In this document: piece after piece, positions 1-7,350 of the stretch
How positions within the stretch are numbered: the first letter of the stretch is position 1
Layout of the letters: every line of letters starts with the position of its first letter
From: Duganella zoogloeoides
GTDB lineage: Bacteria; Pseudomonadota; Gammaproteobacteria; Burkholderiales; Burkholderiaceae_D
Assembly (NCBI RefSeq): GCF_034479515.1
Contig: NZ_CP140152.1
Location: 1,116,001-1,180,000, forward strand
Direction: 5' to 3'
DNA length: 64,000 nt
Notes under the pieces: generated by a model
Seen by the model: the letters and a program-made list of their open reading frames with translations, nothing else
The model's database searches: none
What the model was told of the DNA's origin: nothing
Made by a program: the position numbers and the translations under genes

Positions 1-464
1 ACCTGCTGGTCGAAGGCGTGCACATCCGCGATATGCGCACCATTATCGAGACCCTGGCCGAGCACACCGTGCACACGCAAGACCCAAGCGACCTGACCGC
101 GCTGGTGCGCATGGCGCTGGGCCGCGCCATCGTCCAGCAACTGTTCCCTGGCACCAACGAGTTGTCGGTGATGACCCTGGATAATCGCCTGGAACGCCTG
201 TTGATGCAGGCGCTGGCCGCCAGCGGTCCGGACGGCGCCGGCATCGAACCCGGCTTGGCCGATACCATCGCCCAGCAGGCGGCGAATGCGGCGCAGCAGC
301 AGGAGGCGATGGGACTGACGCCGGTATTGCTGGTGCCGGGCCCGCTGCGCGCCTTGCTGTCGCGCTTCCTGCGGCGCGCGCTGCCGCAGCTGAAAGTGCT
401 GTCGCATGCCGAGATCCCGGAAAGCAAGACCATTCGCGTGACCGCGCTGGTGGGCCAGACGTAA
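1..464 (+). CDS. flhA: Flagellar export gate protein FlhA, C-terminal part (5' truncated by window edge)
   Basis: This is the last ~154 residues of FlhA, the large export-gate subunit of the flagellar type III secretion apparatus. Only the tail of the cytoplasmic domain is present; the membrane part lies outside the window. The frame is open from base 3 and ends at a TAA. The visible protein has the FlhA landmarks HIRDMRTIIETLAEH, the LFPGTNELSV stretch and the C-terminal LSHAEIP segment. It is followed after 69 bases by an inserted Rpn-type gene and then by flhF, which is the usual partner downstream of flhA. Identification is firm from sequence recognition; the start cannot be seen. Confidence 0.95.
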   Translation, partial: LLVEGVHIRDMRTIIETLAEHTVHTQDPSDLTALVRMALGRAIVQQLFPGTNELSVMTLDNRLERLLMQALAASGPDGAGIEPGLADTIAQQAANAAQQQEAMGLTPVLLVPGPLRALLSRFLRRALPQLKVLSHAEIPESKTIRVTALVGQT

Positions 465-484
465 TCTCGCACCGTCCGGCGCGC

Positions 485-502
485 GTTTGATCTGTATCAA
501 AC
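485..502. promoter_or_regulatory. FNR/CRP-superfamily type operator upstream of the Rpn gene
   Basis: Bases 487-500 read TTGAT-CTGT-ATCAA, an exact match to the classical FNR/ANR half-site arrangement TTGAT-N4-ATCAA, extended to GTTTGAT...ATCAAAC at 485-502. The dyad also forms the top of a longer stem (478-508, one bulged base). It is centred about 40 bases before the ATG at 534. A role in oxygen- or redox-linked control of the downstream gene is inference. The stem could instead be a weak 3' structure for flhA, although no T-run follows. Confidence 0.5.
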
Positions 503-511
503 CGCGCCCTG

Positions 512-532
512 TGCCAAGTCTAAAACTTGGCA
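512..532 (+). other. Hairpin directly before the Rpn gene start
   Basis: An 8-bp perfect stem, TGCCAAGT / ACTTGGCA with a 5-nt loop, ends one base before the ATG at 534. It occupies the place where a ribosome binding site would sit, and no Shine-Dalgarno sequence is visible there. It may restrict translation of the downstream gene, or the message may start very near the ATG. Both ideas are inference. Confidence 0.4.
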
Positions 533-533
533 T

Positions 534-1526
534 ATGAGCGACGACTATGATTCGCCATGGAAGGAAGTGGTCATGCACCACTTTCCGGAATTCATGGCTT
601 TCTACTTTCCCCAGGCGCATGCGCAAATCGACTGGTCGCTGCCGCACGTATTTCTCGACCAGGAGCTGGCCGCATTGTCGGCTGATGCCGAGCTCGGCAA
701 ACGCTTGTTGGACAAGCTGGTCAGTGTGCGCAAGCTCGATGGCGACGAGCAGTGGGTACTGGTGCATCTGGAAGTGCAGGGTTGGCGCGATGCCGATTTT
801 GCCGAGCGCATGTTCATTTATAACTACCGCGTGTATGACCGCTACCGCCGTCCGGTGGCCAGCATGGCGTTGCTGACCGACGAGAACCGCCACTGGCGTC
901 CGACCGGCTTCGGCTGGCAGCAGCTTGGCTGCACGATGCAGCTTGATTTCCCGATCGCAAAAATGCAGGATTACGGATACGTGATCCCGGACCTGGCGAG
1001 CCAGGAAAACGCGTTCGCGCTGGTCAGCGCAGCGCATTTGCTGGCTCAGAGTACCCGTAACGATGCGCATCGACGCCGCATCGCAAAGTGGAAGCTCACC
1101 AAGATGTTGTATGAGCGTGACTGGGACCGGCAGCGTATCATCGATCTCTATCGGGTGATGGACTGGATCATGTACTTGCCGCCAGCGCTGGAGCAGCGCC
1201 TGCGATCAGGGATTGTTCAACTGGAAAGGAGGAGTGACATGACATACTTGTCTTCTATCGAACGTATAGGTATGGAAAACGGGATCAAGAAAGGCATGGA
1301 GCAAGGCCTGCAACAAGGTCTGGAACAAGGTCTGGAACAAGGTCTGGAGCAAGGGCAGCGGCGCGGTTCTGCTGACTTGCTGTCCCTGATGCTTAGAGCC
1401 CGGTTCGGCCCGTTAAGTTTGCCGGTGCAAATCATGCTGGAAGATGCACCTGCCGACCTGCTCAATCAGTGGGCAAAAAACTTTGTCCACGCCGATTCGC
1501 TCGACGCCGTTTTTCGTACCGAATGA
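534..1526 (+). CDS. Rpn family / PD-(D/E)XK nuclease-type (transposase_31-like) protein with DUF4351-like tail
   Basis: The 330-residue protein has the layout of the Rpn/'putative transposase' PD-(D/E)XK family. It has a conserved Asp near residue 60 (LLDKLVSV) and a HLEVQG motif (E80, Q82) resembling the family's E-x-Q catalytic strand. A charged helical linker leads to a low-complexity run around residues 256-275, in which the four-residue unit QGLE is repeated. The C-terminal ~45 residues resemble DUF4351. Family members assist recA-independent recombination or act as nucleases; activity here is inferred only. The gene stands alone between flhA and flhF, which are normally contiguous, so it looks like a later insertion. 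No terminal repeats or target duplication were recognised around it. Confidence 0.8.
   Translation: MSDDYDSPWKEVVMHHFPEFMAFYFPQAHAQIDWSLPHVFLDQELAALSADAELGKRLLDKLVSVRKLDGDEQWVLVHLEVQGWRDADFAERMFIYNYRVYDRYRRPVASMALLTDENRHWRPTGFGWQQLGCTMQLDFPIAKMQDYGYVIPDLASQENAFALVSAAHLLAQSTRNDAHRRRIAKWKLTKMLYERDWDRQRIIDLYRVMDWIMYLPPALEQRLRSGIVQLERRSDMTYLSSIERIGMENGIKKGMEQGLQQGLEQGLEQGLEQGQRRGSADLLSLMLRARFGPLSLPVQIMLEDAPADLLNQWAKNFVHADSLDAVFRTE
1300..1354 (+). repeat. 12-nt tandem repeat inside the Rpn-family gene
   Basis: About four consecutive copies of a CAAGGTCTGGAA-type unit encode the QGLE/QGLQ repeat. The copies are nearly identical at DNA level, so slippage would change repeat number in steps of four codons without breaking the frame. 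Confidence 0.7.
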
Positions 1527-1547
1527 CCAAGCCTGACCACTCCACGC

Positions 1548-1567
1548 GGCCGCATTGAAATGCGGCC
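1548..1567 (+). terminator. Hairpin after the Rpn-family gene
   Basis: A perfect 9-bp GC-rich stem, GGCCGCATT / AATGCGGCC with a 2-nt loop, lies 22 bases after the stop codon. Only a weak T-rich stretch (CCATTTCCCC) follows, so it is a possible but not classical intrinsic terminator. Confidence 0.4.
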
Positions 1568-1683
1568 CATTTCCCCGCCTGTTCATCAGATCGTTTCCTG
1601 AGTGCATCGTCAATAATGGCACTGTCCGAGTGATAGAAGCGTCGCAGCCGCGCGATGCATCGCTCAAGCTACAGGAGTCATCG

Positions 1684-1740
1684 ATGGCCTACATTACCTT
1701 GCAACCCCGCATCAGCCAGTTCCTGGGGAGCCGGCCATGA
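1684..1740 (+). CDS. 18-residue leader ORF overlapping the flhF start
   Basis: A short ORF (MAYITLQPRISQFLGSRP) begins at an ATG preceded by a strong AGGAG at 1673-1677 with 6-nt spacing. It stops at a TGA that overlaps the flhF ATG (ATGA at 1737-1740). flhF has its own GGGGAG (1725-1730) inside the leader. The arrangement suggests translational coupling of flhF to the leader. No function is known to me, and it may simply be a remnant, but the ribosome binding site makes it worth recording. Confidence 0.4.
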   Translation: MAYITLQPRISQFLGSRP

Positions 1741-3269
1741 ACGTGAAAAAATTCACCGCGCCCACGTCGCGCGAGGCATTGCGCAAGGTTCGCGAAGCGC
1801 TGGGGCCTGACGCCGTGATCCTGTCCAACCGCCAGGCAGACGGCATGGTGGAAATCCTGGCCCTGGCCAACGACGACGCCGCTTCGCTGGCGATGCCGGC
1901 GCCGCACTCGCCGATGGCCGAGCCGGCCCCGTCGCTCGACTTCGACGCCGCCATCGCGCAACGTAGCCAGCGCCTCGATGCGCGCCTCGAGCCCCATTTC
2001 GACGAAGCGCCTTACATGCCACCACGCCAGTCGCAGCCGCCTCAGCAGACCATGCAGCCGACGGCACGCCAGGCGCAGCCGCCTCAGCAGGCCATGCAAC
2101 CGCTGCACCACCACGCCGCCCAACAGGCACAACAGGCCCAGCAACCGCCACGCCGCGTGGTCGCCTCGCCATCGTCGTACGCCACCAAGACCGCTGCTGC
2201 AGCAGCGCCGGCCAGCATGCCAGCCCAGCCGCGCGCACCGCAACTCGATGCCGACCAGGTCAGCGCCATGGTCGCCTCGGCCGTCGCCAGCGCCAAGCAG
2301 AGCGCCGCCGCTGAAATGCAAGACATGATGAGCGAAATCCGCGCCATGCGCGGCATGATGCAAACCCAGCTGGCGGAAATCGCCTGGGGCAGCACCCAGG
2401 CCCGCGAGCCGCAAAAAGCCGCCGTGCTGCGCGAGATGCTGGCCGCCGGTTTTTCGGCCAGCCTGGCGCGCTACCTGATCGACAAGCTGCCAGCCAACCG
2501 CGATGTCGCCGACAGCATGCGCTGGATTAAGACCGTGTTGACACGCAACCTGTCGGCCATGGCCAACGAAGATGCGCTGATCGACCAGGGTGGCGTGTTC
2601 GCACTGGTGGGGCCAACCGGTGTTGGCAAAACCACCAGCACCGCCAAGCTGGCCGCGCGCTGCGTGATGCGCCACGGCCCGGACAAGCTGGCCCTCATCA
2701 CCACCGACGCCTACCGCATCGGCGCCCACGAGCAACTGCGTATCTACGGCAAGATCCTCGGCGTGATGGTGCACTCGGTCAAGGACGAAGCGGACCTGCG
2801 CATCGCCCTCAAGGAATTGCGCAACAAGCACACGGTGCTGATCGATACCGTGGGCGTGAGCCAGCGCGACCAGATGGTCACCGAGCAGGTCTCGATGCTG
2901 CAAGGCGCCGGCTCCGACGTCAAGCGCCTGTTGTGCCTGAATGCCACGGCTACCCAGGAAACCCTGTCGGAAGTGGTGCGCGCCTACCAGGGCAGCGGCC
3001 TGGCCGGCTGCATCATGACCAAGCTCGACGAAGCGGCAGCGATCGGCAACGTGCTCGACGTGGTGATCCGCCAAAAGCTCAACCTGTTCTACGTCTCGAA
3101 CGGCCAGCGGGTGCCGGAAGACCTGCACCTGGCCGATCCGGCCTACCTGATCGATCGCGCGTTCAAATTGAAACGCGACGTCGTCAATACCCAATACCTG
3201 GACAATGAACTGCCGCTGTTGATGTCGGGCAGCCAGCACAACGCGCAGCGCGAGGTACACCTTGGCTAA
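1737..3269 (+). CDS. flhF: Flagellar biosynthesis GTPase FlhF
   Basis: FlhF is an SRP-family GTPase that recruits early flagellar parts to the chosen site, usually the pole, and works with FlhG. The protein is 510 residues. It has an N-terminal B domain (MNVKKFTAPTSREALRKV), then a Gln/Pro/Ala-rich linker of roughly residues 95-180. The NG domain follows, with the P-loop GPTGVGKTT near residue 292, a DTVG at the G3 position near 368 (DTAG is commoner) and TKLDEAA near 427. The ATG is chosen because GGGGAG precedes it by 6 nt. The stop overlaps the flhG TTG start, so the two are translationally coupled. Confidence 0.95.
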   Translation: MNVKKFTAPTSREALRKVREALGPDAVILSNRQADGMVEILALANDDAASLAMPAPHSPMAEPAPSLDFDAAIAQRSQRLDARLEPHFDEAPYMPPRQSQPPQQTMQPTARQAQPPQQAMQPLHHHAAQQAQQAQQPPRRVVASPSSYATKTAAAAAPASMPAQPRAPQLDADQVSAMVASAVASAKQSAAAEMQDMMSEIRAMRGMMQTQLAEIAWGSTQAREPQKAAVLREMLAAGFSASLARYLIDKLPANRDVADSMRWIKTVLTRNLSAMANEDALIDQGGVFALVGPTGVGKTTSTAKLAARCVMRHGPDKLALITTDAYRIGAHEQLRIYGKILGVMVHSVKDEADLRIALKELRNKHTVLIDTVGVSQRDQMVTEQVSMLQGAGSDVKRLLCLNATATQETLSEVVRAYQGSGLAGCIMTKLDEAAAIGNVLDVVIRQKLNLFYVSNGQRVPEDLHLADPAYLIDRAFKLKRDVVNTQYLDNELPLLMSGSQHNAQREVHLG

Positions 3270-4086
3270 TTTCGATTTCGACCAGGCCGAAGGCCTGCGC
3301 CGCATGCTGGCGGGCCCCAAGCCCCGCATCGTCACCTTTTTGTCCGCCACCGCGCAGGACGACAAGGGCGCCATGCTGGTCAACCTGGGCGCTTCGCTGG
3401 CCCGGGCCGGCAACGACGTGCTGTTGATGGACGCGTGCGCCAGCGCCCGCGGCGTGGCCAGCCGGCTCGGCCTCGACGGCGGCGCCAGCCTGCTCAACGT
3501 GGCGCGCCAGGAATGCGCATTGAACCAGGTGCTGCACCAGGCGCCGCAGGGCTTTGCCGTGGCGTCGATGACGCGCGGCATGCCGCGCAGCGGCCCCGAC
3601 GAAACCCGCCGCCTGGCCAAGGCTTTCGACGTGCTGGTCAAGCAGACCGGCATGGTAATTGTCGATGGCGAGTTCGACGGCGAGTCGTTCCCGGTGCCGG
3701 TCATGGCCAGTTCCGAGATCGTGGTGCAAGTGTCGGCCAGCGCTGCTTCGATCAAGGCTGCCTACAGTTTAATCAAGCAATTGAACCAGGAATTGGGCCG
3801 CCGGCCGTTCGGAATTCTTGTCACCGGTGCATCGGAAGCCGAAGCTAAGTTGGTTTACGATAATATGGCACAAGCTGCCAGCCGCTACCTGGCCGTCAAC
3901 CTGGTCTCGATGGGCTCGGTGCCGGCCGATGAATACCTGCAGCGCGCCGCGCGTTTGGGTCGCGCGGTGGTGGATGCGTTTCCGCTGGCCGGTGCATCGG
4001 TGGCGTTTCGTCAACTGGCGGGGCGCTTTGCGCTGGCTGGCTCGCCTTCTTTCCAGATGGGGAGCGGCAATCATTTTAGCGCTTGA
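3262..4086 (+). CDS. flhG: FlhG/FleN-type MinD-like protein with degraded Walker A motif
   Basis: By position directly after flhF and before fliA this is FlhG (FleN), the MinD/ParA-like counterpart that limits flagellar number. The 274-residue protein keeps the fold pattern: the first beta strand IVTFLS, a Walker A'-like LLMDAC, and IVDGEFDG. However, the deviant Walker A motif KGGxGKT is replaced by TAQDDKG. Only the second lysine is kept; the signature lysine, the glycines and the Thr are lost. ATP binding may be weak or absent. Translation starts at TTG inside the end of flhF, with GCGAGG upstream. No frameshift or stop suggests a pseudogene. Confidence 0.85.
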   Translation: MANFDFDQAEGLRRMLAGPKPRIVTFLSATAQDDKGAMLVNLGASLARAGNDVLLMDACASARGVASRLGLDGGASLLNVARQECALNQVLHQAPQGFAVASMTRGMPRSGPDETRRLAKAFDVLVKQTGMVIVDGEFDGESFPVPVMASSEIVVQVSASAASIKAAYSLIKQLNQELGRRPFGILVTGASEAEAKLVYDNMAQAASRYLAVNLVSMGSVPADEYLQRAARLGRAVVDAFPLAGASVAFRQLAGRFALAGSPSFQMGSGNHFSA

Positions 4087-4103
4087 AAGTAAAACAATAG
4101 GCT

Positions 4104-4835
4104 ATGTACACGGTCAAAGGGAAAGCGGACAAGAACACCTTGCTGACGGAGCACATGCCGTTGGTCAAGCGTCTTGCCCATCACATGAAGGCAAAGTTGC
4201 CGCCCAGCGTAGAGGTCGATGATCTGGTGCAAGCCGGCATGATCGGGCTGCTCGACGCCATCAACCGTTACGAAGAAACCCATGGTGCGCAGTTCGAAAC
4301 CTATGCCGTGCTGCGTATCCGTGGCGCCATGCTCGACGAGCTGCGCACCAGCGACTGGCTGCCGCGCTCGATGCGCCAGAACATGCGCAAGATCGAAGCG
4401 GCCATGAGCACGCTGCAACAAAAGCTAGGCCATCCACCGACCGAGTCGGAGGTGGCCAAGTCGCTCAAGCTGTCGTTGTCCGATTACCAGGACATGCTGT
4501 CCGACGGCGGCGGCCACCAGCTGGTGTACTACGAGGACTTCCATGACGACGACGGCAACGACAGTTTCCTCGACCGTTACTGTTCCGATGAAGAGTCCGA
4601 TCCGCTGCGCGCATTGCTCGACACCGACTTCCGCCAGGCCGTGATCAACGCCATCGATGCCTTGCCCGAGCGCGAGAAGATCCTGATGGGGCTGTACTAC
4701 GAAGAGGAGCTCAACTTGAAGGAAATCGGCGCCGTGATGGGTGTGTCGGAATCGCGCGTATCGCAGCTGCATACGCAAGCCGTGGCGCGCCTGCGGGCCA
4801 ATCTCAGGGAGAAGGCATGGACTGGGCCAGCATAG
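4104..4835 (+). CDS. fliA: RNA polymerase sigma-28 factor FliA
   Basis: FliA directs transcription of late flagellar genes. The 243 residues show sigma region 2 (DLVQAGMIGLLDAINRYE and the following RIRGAMLDELR), region 3 and a region 4 helix-turn-helix near residues 203-231 (NLKEIGAVMGVSESRVSQLH). Length is typical for FliA. Its likely targets are the four promoters with 11-nt spacers annotated before flgM, flgK, fliD and fliC. It is held inactive by FlgM, also encoded here. The 3' end overlaps motC by 19 bases, so the stator genes are in the same transcript. Confidence 0.96.
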   Translation: MYTVKGKADKNTLLTEHMPLVKRLAHHMKAKLPPSVEVDDLVQAGMIGLLDAINRYEETHGAQFETYAVLRIRGAMLDELRTSDWLPRSMRQNMRKIEAAMSTLQQKLGHPPTESEVAKSLKLSLSDYQDMLSDGGGHQLVYYEDFHDDDGNDSFLDRYCSDEESDPLRALLDTDFRQAVINAIDALPEREKILMGLYYEEELNLKEIGAVMGVSESRVSQLHTQAVARLRANLREKAWTGPA

Positions 4836-5563
4836 CCGGTGTCGTCATTGCGCTGATCGGCATCGCCATCGGCCAGACCATGGAGGGCGGCAAGCTGTCC
4901 TCGCTGGTGCAGCCGGCCGCGTTTGCCATCGTGGTGATCGGTACCTTCGGCGCCGTGCTGCTGCAATCGAAGCTGCGCACCTTCGTGCGCGGCATGAAGA
5001 TGTTGCGCATGGTGTTCGCGCCGCCGCCGGACACGCGGGCCGCACTGGCGCGCGACATCAGCGCCTGGAACCTGGCCGCGCGCCGCGACGGCCTGCTGTC
5101 GCTCGAGCGCCACATGCTGGCCTCCAAGGATAAATTCAATACCAAGGGCCTGCGCCTGATTGTCGATGGCATCAACCCCGACAAGCTGCGCCAGTTGCTC
5201 GACACCGAAATCACCGCGTACGAGACCGAGGAACGGCTGGCCGTGCGGGTATGGGAATCGGCCGCCGGCTACGCGCCCACCATCGGCATCCTCGGCGCCG
5301 TGCTGGGCCTGATCCACGTGATGGAAAACCTCACCGACCCCACCAAGCTGGGCGCCGGCATCGCGGTGGCGTTCGTCTCCACGATTTATGGCGTGGGCCT
5401 GGCCAACCTGTTCTTCTATCCGATTGCCAACAAGCTCAAGGCCATCGTCAACCAGCATGTGCACCAGCAGGAAATCGCCGCCGCCGTGTTTTACGATATT
5501 GCCACCGGCGACCACTCGCGCGTGATCGAAGAGCGCATCGCCACCTTGATGCGCGAGCACTGA
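4817..5563 (+). CDS. motC: Flagellar motor stator protein MotC (MotA/PomA family)
   Basis: A 248-residue inner-membrane stator subunit of the MotA family. It begins with a hydrophobic segment (WASIAGVVIALIGIAIG) and a second one near residue 35. Further membrane segments lie near 145-165 and 180-200, with a cytoplasmic loop between. The start inside the end of fliA is preceded by GGGAGAAGG. It is followed after one base by motD, and the pairing with a MotD-type partner is why the MotC name is used. It may be one of two stator sets in the genome; motA/motB are not in this window. Confidence 0.88.
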   Translation: MDWASIAGVVIALIGIAIGQTMEGGKLSSLVQPAAFAIVVIGTFGAVLLQSKLRTFVRGMKMLRMVFAPPPDTRAALARDISAWNLAARRDGLLSLERHMLASKDKFNTKGLRLIVDGINPDKLRQLLDTEITAYETEERLAVRVWESAAGYAPTIGILGAVLGLIHVMENLTDPTKLGAGIAVAFVSTIYGVGLANLFFYPIANKLKAIVNQHVHQQEIAAAVFYDIATGDHSRVIEERIATLMREH

Positions 5564-5564
5564 G

Positions 5565-6380
5565 ATGTACCATCGGCGCGCCCGCAAAAAGTTCGACGAC
5601 GAGGTGGAAAACCACGAGCGCTGGCTGATCTCGTACGCCGATTTCATTACCCTGCTGTTCGCGTTCTTCGTCGTGATGTACGCGATCTCGTCGGTCAATA
5701 TCGGCAAGTACAAGGTGTTTTCCGATGCCCTGGGTGACGCCTTTGGCGGCGCCGGATCGTCGCCGCCGGTCAACACGCAAGTGCCCAACCTGCCGATCCC
5801 CAATCCCGCCCTGAAACGCCGCGCCGAAATGCTGAAACAGGAGCGCCAGGAAATGACCCGGCTGGCGCAGGACTTGCTGTCCACGCTGGCGCCGCTGGTC
5901 AAGGAGGGGAAAGTACGCGTGACGCAGAACAGCCGGGGCGTGAGCGTGGAAATCAATGCCAGCGTGTTGTTCGACCCGGCCGATGCGCGCCTGACGCCGG
6001 AATCGGTGGAAGCGTTGAGCGCGGTAGGCGTGCTGCTCAAGAACGATACCCATAACGTGCAGGTCGAGGGTCACACCGACGATCTGCCGATCAGTAATGC
6101 GCAATTCCCGTCGAACTGGGAACTGTCGTCGGTGCGCGCCAGCAGCGTGGTGCGTTTATTCGTGGAAAATGGCGTGGCGCCCACGCGGTTGACGGCAGTG
6201 GGCTTCGGCTCGAACGTGCCGGTCGCCTCGAACGACGACCCCATCGGCCGCGCCCGCAACCGCCGGGTGGCGGTAACGATTCTATCGGGCTTGCCTGATC
6301 CGGTGACGGAGTTGCCGACCAATGTCGCACCGGCGGCTGCGCCGACTGTAACCCCAGCCGCGACGCCAACTCCGCAATAA
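5565..6380 (+). CDS. motD: Flagellar motor stator protein MotD (MotB family)
   Basis: The peptidoglycan-anchored stator partner of MotC, 271 residues. It has a short basic cytoplasmic tail, then a single membrane span (about 20-43) carrying the ion-binding aspartate D26 in SYADFITLL. The OmpA-like peptidoglycan-binding domain covers roughly 125-240, with VEGHTDDLPI and ARNRRVAVTI. The last 30 residues are Ala/Pro/Thr-rich. It starts one base after motC. A strong hairpin follows the gene. Confidence 0.9.
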   Translation: MYHRRARKKFDDEVENHERWLISYADFITLLFAFFVVMYAISSVNIGKYKVFSDALGDAFGGAGSSPPVNTQVPNLPIPNPALKRRAEMLKQERQEMTRLAQDLLSTLAPLVKEGKVRVTQNSRGVSVEINASVLFDPADARLTPESVEALSAVGVLLKNDTHNVQVEGHTDDLPISNAQFPSNWELSSVRASSVVRLFVENGVAPTRLTAVGFGSNVPVASNDDPIGRARNRRVAVTILSGLPDPVTELPTNVAPAAAPTVTPAATPTPQ

Positions 6381-6402
6381 GCAAACACAAACGTCACCGA
6401 GA

Positions 6403-6445
6403 GATGGCCTGAACCGCCCGGAGTCCTGGGCGGCTTCAGGCCATC
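6403..6445. terminator. Bidirectional terminator between motD and flgN
   Basis: A long stem, GATGGCCTGAACCGCCC paired with GGGCGG(C)TTCAGGCCATC with a single bulged base and an 8-nt loop, lies between two convergent genes. The motD stop is 23 bases to the left and the flgN stop is 3 bases to the right. The uridine tract is poor, but the position and stability fit transcription termination for both strands. Confidence 0.7.
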
Positions 6446-6447
6446 AT

Positions 6448-6912
6448 TCAGCCTGCTAAAAAGCCTCTGCTGCGTGGTATTGGATTCGACATGCCGGTTG
6501 CGCTATACGTCTGGCCACCGGTCGAAGGCCGCAGGGCCGCCAGTGCGCCCTGGGTATTATTGATTTGCTTGTTGATCAGCATGCCGTTAACGCGATTGCA
6601 TTCCTTGGCTTCGCGCGTGGTGTCGAGCAGCGCAGTCCAGGCTTGGGCAATGTCGCCGTTGCCGCTGGCGGCGATCCAGGCTTCCATGCCAGCCTCTTCG
6701 GCCGGGAAGCCGGCCTTGCCCAGGGCGCGGTGGCGTTGGGCCGACAGCAGGGTCATCTGCGCGATCAGCACGGTTTTCTTGTTGGTGACCACATCCAGGC
6801 CTTCGATCTCCGCCGAGACCAGCATCTGCTGTTCTTGCTTGAGCAAGTCCAGCAAGGTGGTCATGATGTGCGCTTCTTCGCGCAGATTGTCGAGCGGGGT
6901 GACCGTGGTCAT
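6448..6912 (-). CDS. flgN: FlgN-type flagellar export chaperone
   Basis: A 154-residue helical protein with the FlgN pattern: a leucine-rich helix (LLDLLKQEQQML), a central segment ending in KECNRVNGMLINKQ and a C-terminal tail with QTYSATG. FlgN binds the hook-filament junction proteins FlgK and FlgL, both encoded in this window, and delivers them for export. It lies 8 bases after flgM in the same transcript, so it is probably driven by the sigma-28 promoter at 7286-7312. Confidence 0.9.
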   Translation of the reverse strand: MTTVTPLDNLREEAHIMTTLLDLLKQEQQMLVSAEIEGLDVVTNKKTVLIAQMTLLSAQRHRALGKAGFPAEEAGMEAWIAASGNGDIAQAWTALLDTTREAKECNRVNGMLINKQINNTQGALAALRPSTGGQTYSATGMSNPIPRSRGFLAG

Positions 6913-6920
6913 GATCTATC

Positions 6921-7238
6921 CTAACGTTGTCTTGAGTGCAGCAGATCCTTGACCGTATCGAGCAAGCCATCCGCCACTTTTTCCGAGTTGACCTGGAACT
7001 GCCCATCGGCAATTGCCAGCTTGATGCGTTCGACTTTTTTGCTGTCGAACACGGCGCCGGCGCCATTGGTGGCGCTCGCTGCCATGGCCTGGCCCTGCGG
7101 CGACAACCGTACGCTGTCGGTCGCAGCCGGGGTGGACGACTGCACCGCCGTCTCTGCGCTGCGGGTGGTCGTGGCGGGCGGGCTGTTCGTTGCAGGCAAG
7201 CCTGGCGTGTTCTTTAATGTTGTATCGTTGATTTTCAC
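6921..7238 (-). CDS. flgM: Anti-sigma-28 factor FlgM
   Basis: A 105-residue protein with a disordered Thr/Ser/Ala-rich N-terminal half and the typical C-terminal sigma-28-binding helices (VERIKLAIADGQFQVNSEKVADGLLD). FlgM binds FliA and is exported once the hook is complete. Translation starts at GTG with AAGGAAG upstream. A near-perfect sigma-28 promoter lies about 50 bases before the start, so FlgM is made under control of the factor it inhibits, as in the enteric model. Confidence 0.93.
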   Translation of the reverse strand: MKINDTTLKNTPGLPATNSPPATTTRSAETAVQSSTPAATDSVRLSPQGQAMAASATNGAGAVFDSKKVERIKLAIADGQFQVNSEKVADGLLDTVKDLLHSRQR

Positions 7239-7285
7239 AGCACTTCCTTCACTGGGTGGAGTGTGATACTCCGGGATCTGAGTCT

Positions 7286-7312
7286 ATAACGGCGCGCGTT
7301 TGAGAAACTTTA
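7286..7312 (-). promoter_or_regulatory. Sigma-28 promoter for flgM-flgN
   Basis: Read on the minus strand: TAAAGTTT, an 11-nt spacer, then GCCGTTAT. The -35 is identical to the enteric FliA consensus TAAAGTTT and the -10 matches GCCGATAA at 6 of 8 positions. Spacer length is exactly canonical. Confidence 0.85.
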
Positions 7313-7350
7313 GCGCCGTCGTGACCAAGACCCCCAGCTTTTGCCATCCT

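Noticed and set aside
1300..1354. Short regular repeats considered as a CRISPR-like array
   Set aside because: The units are 12 nt, contiguous with no spacers, and encode a QGLE protein repeat.
534..1526. Rpn-family gene as an IS transposase
   Set aside because: No terminal inverted repeats or target-site duplication were found around it, and the family does not act as a DDE transposase.
1689..3755. A 688-residue open frame antisense to flhF and flhG
   Set aside because: It is a GC-rich shadow of two clearly recognised coupled genes, has no family resemblance and no ribosome site.
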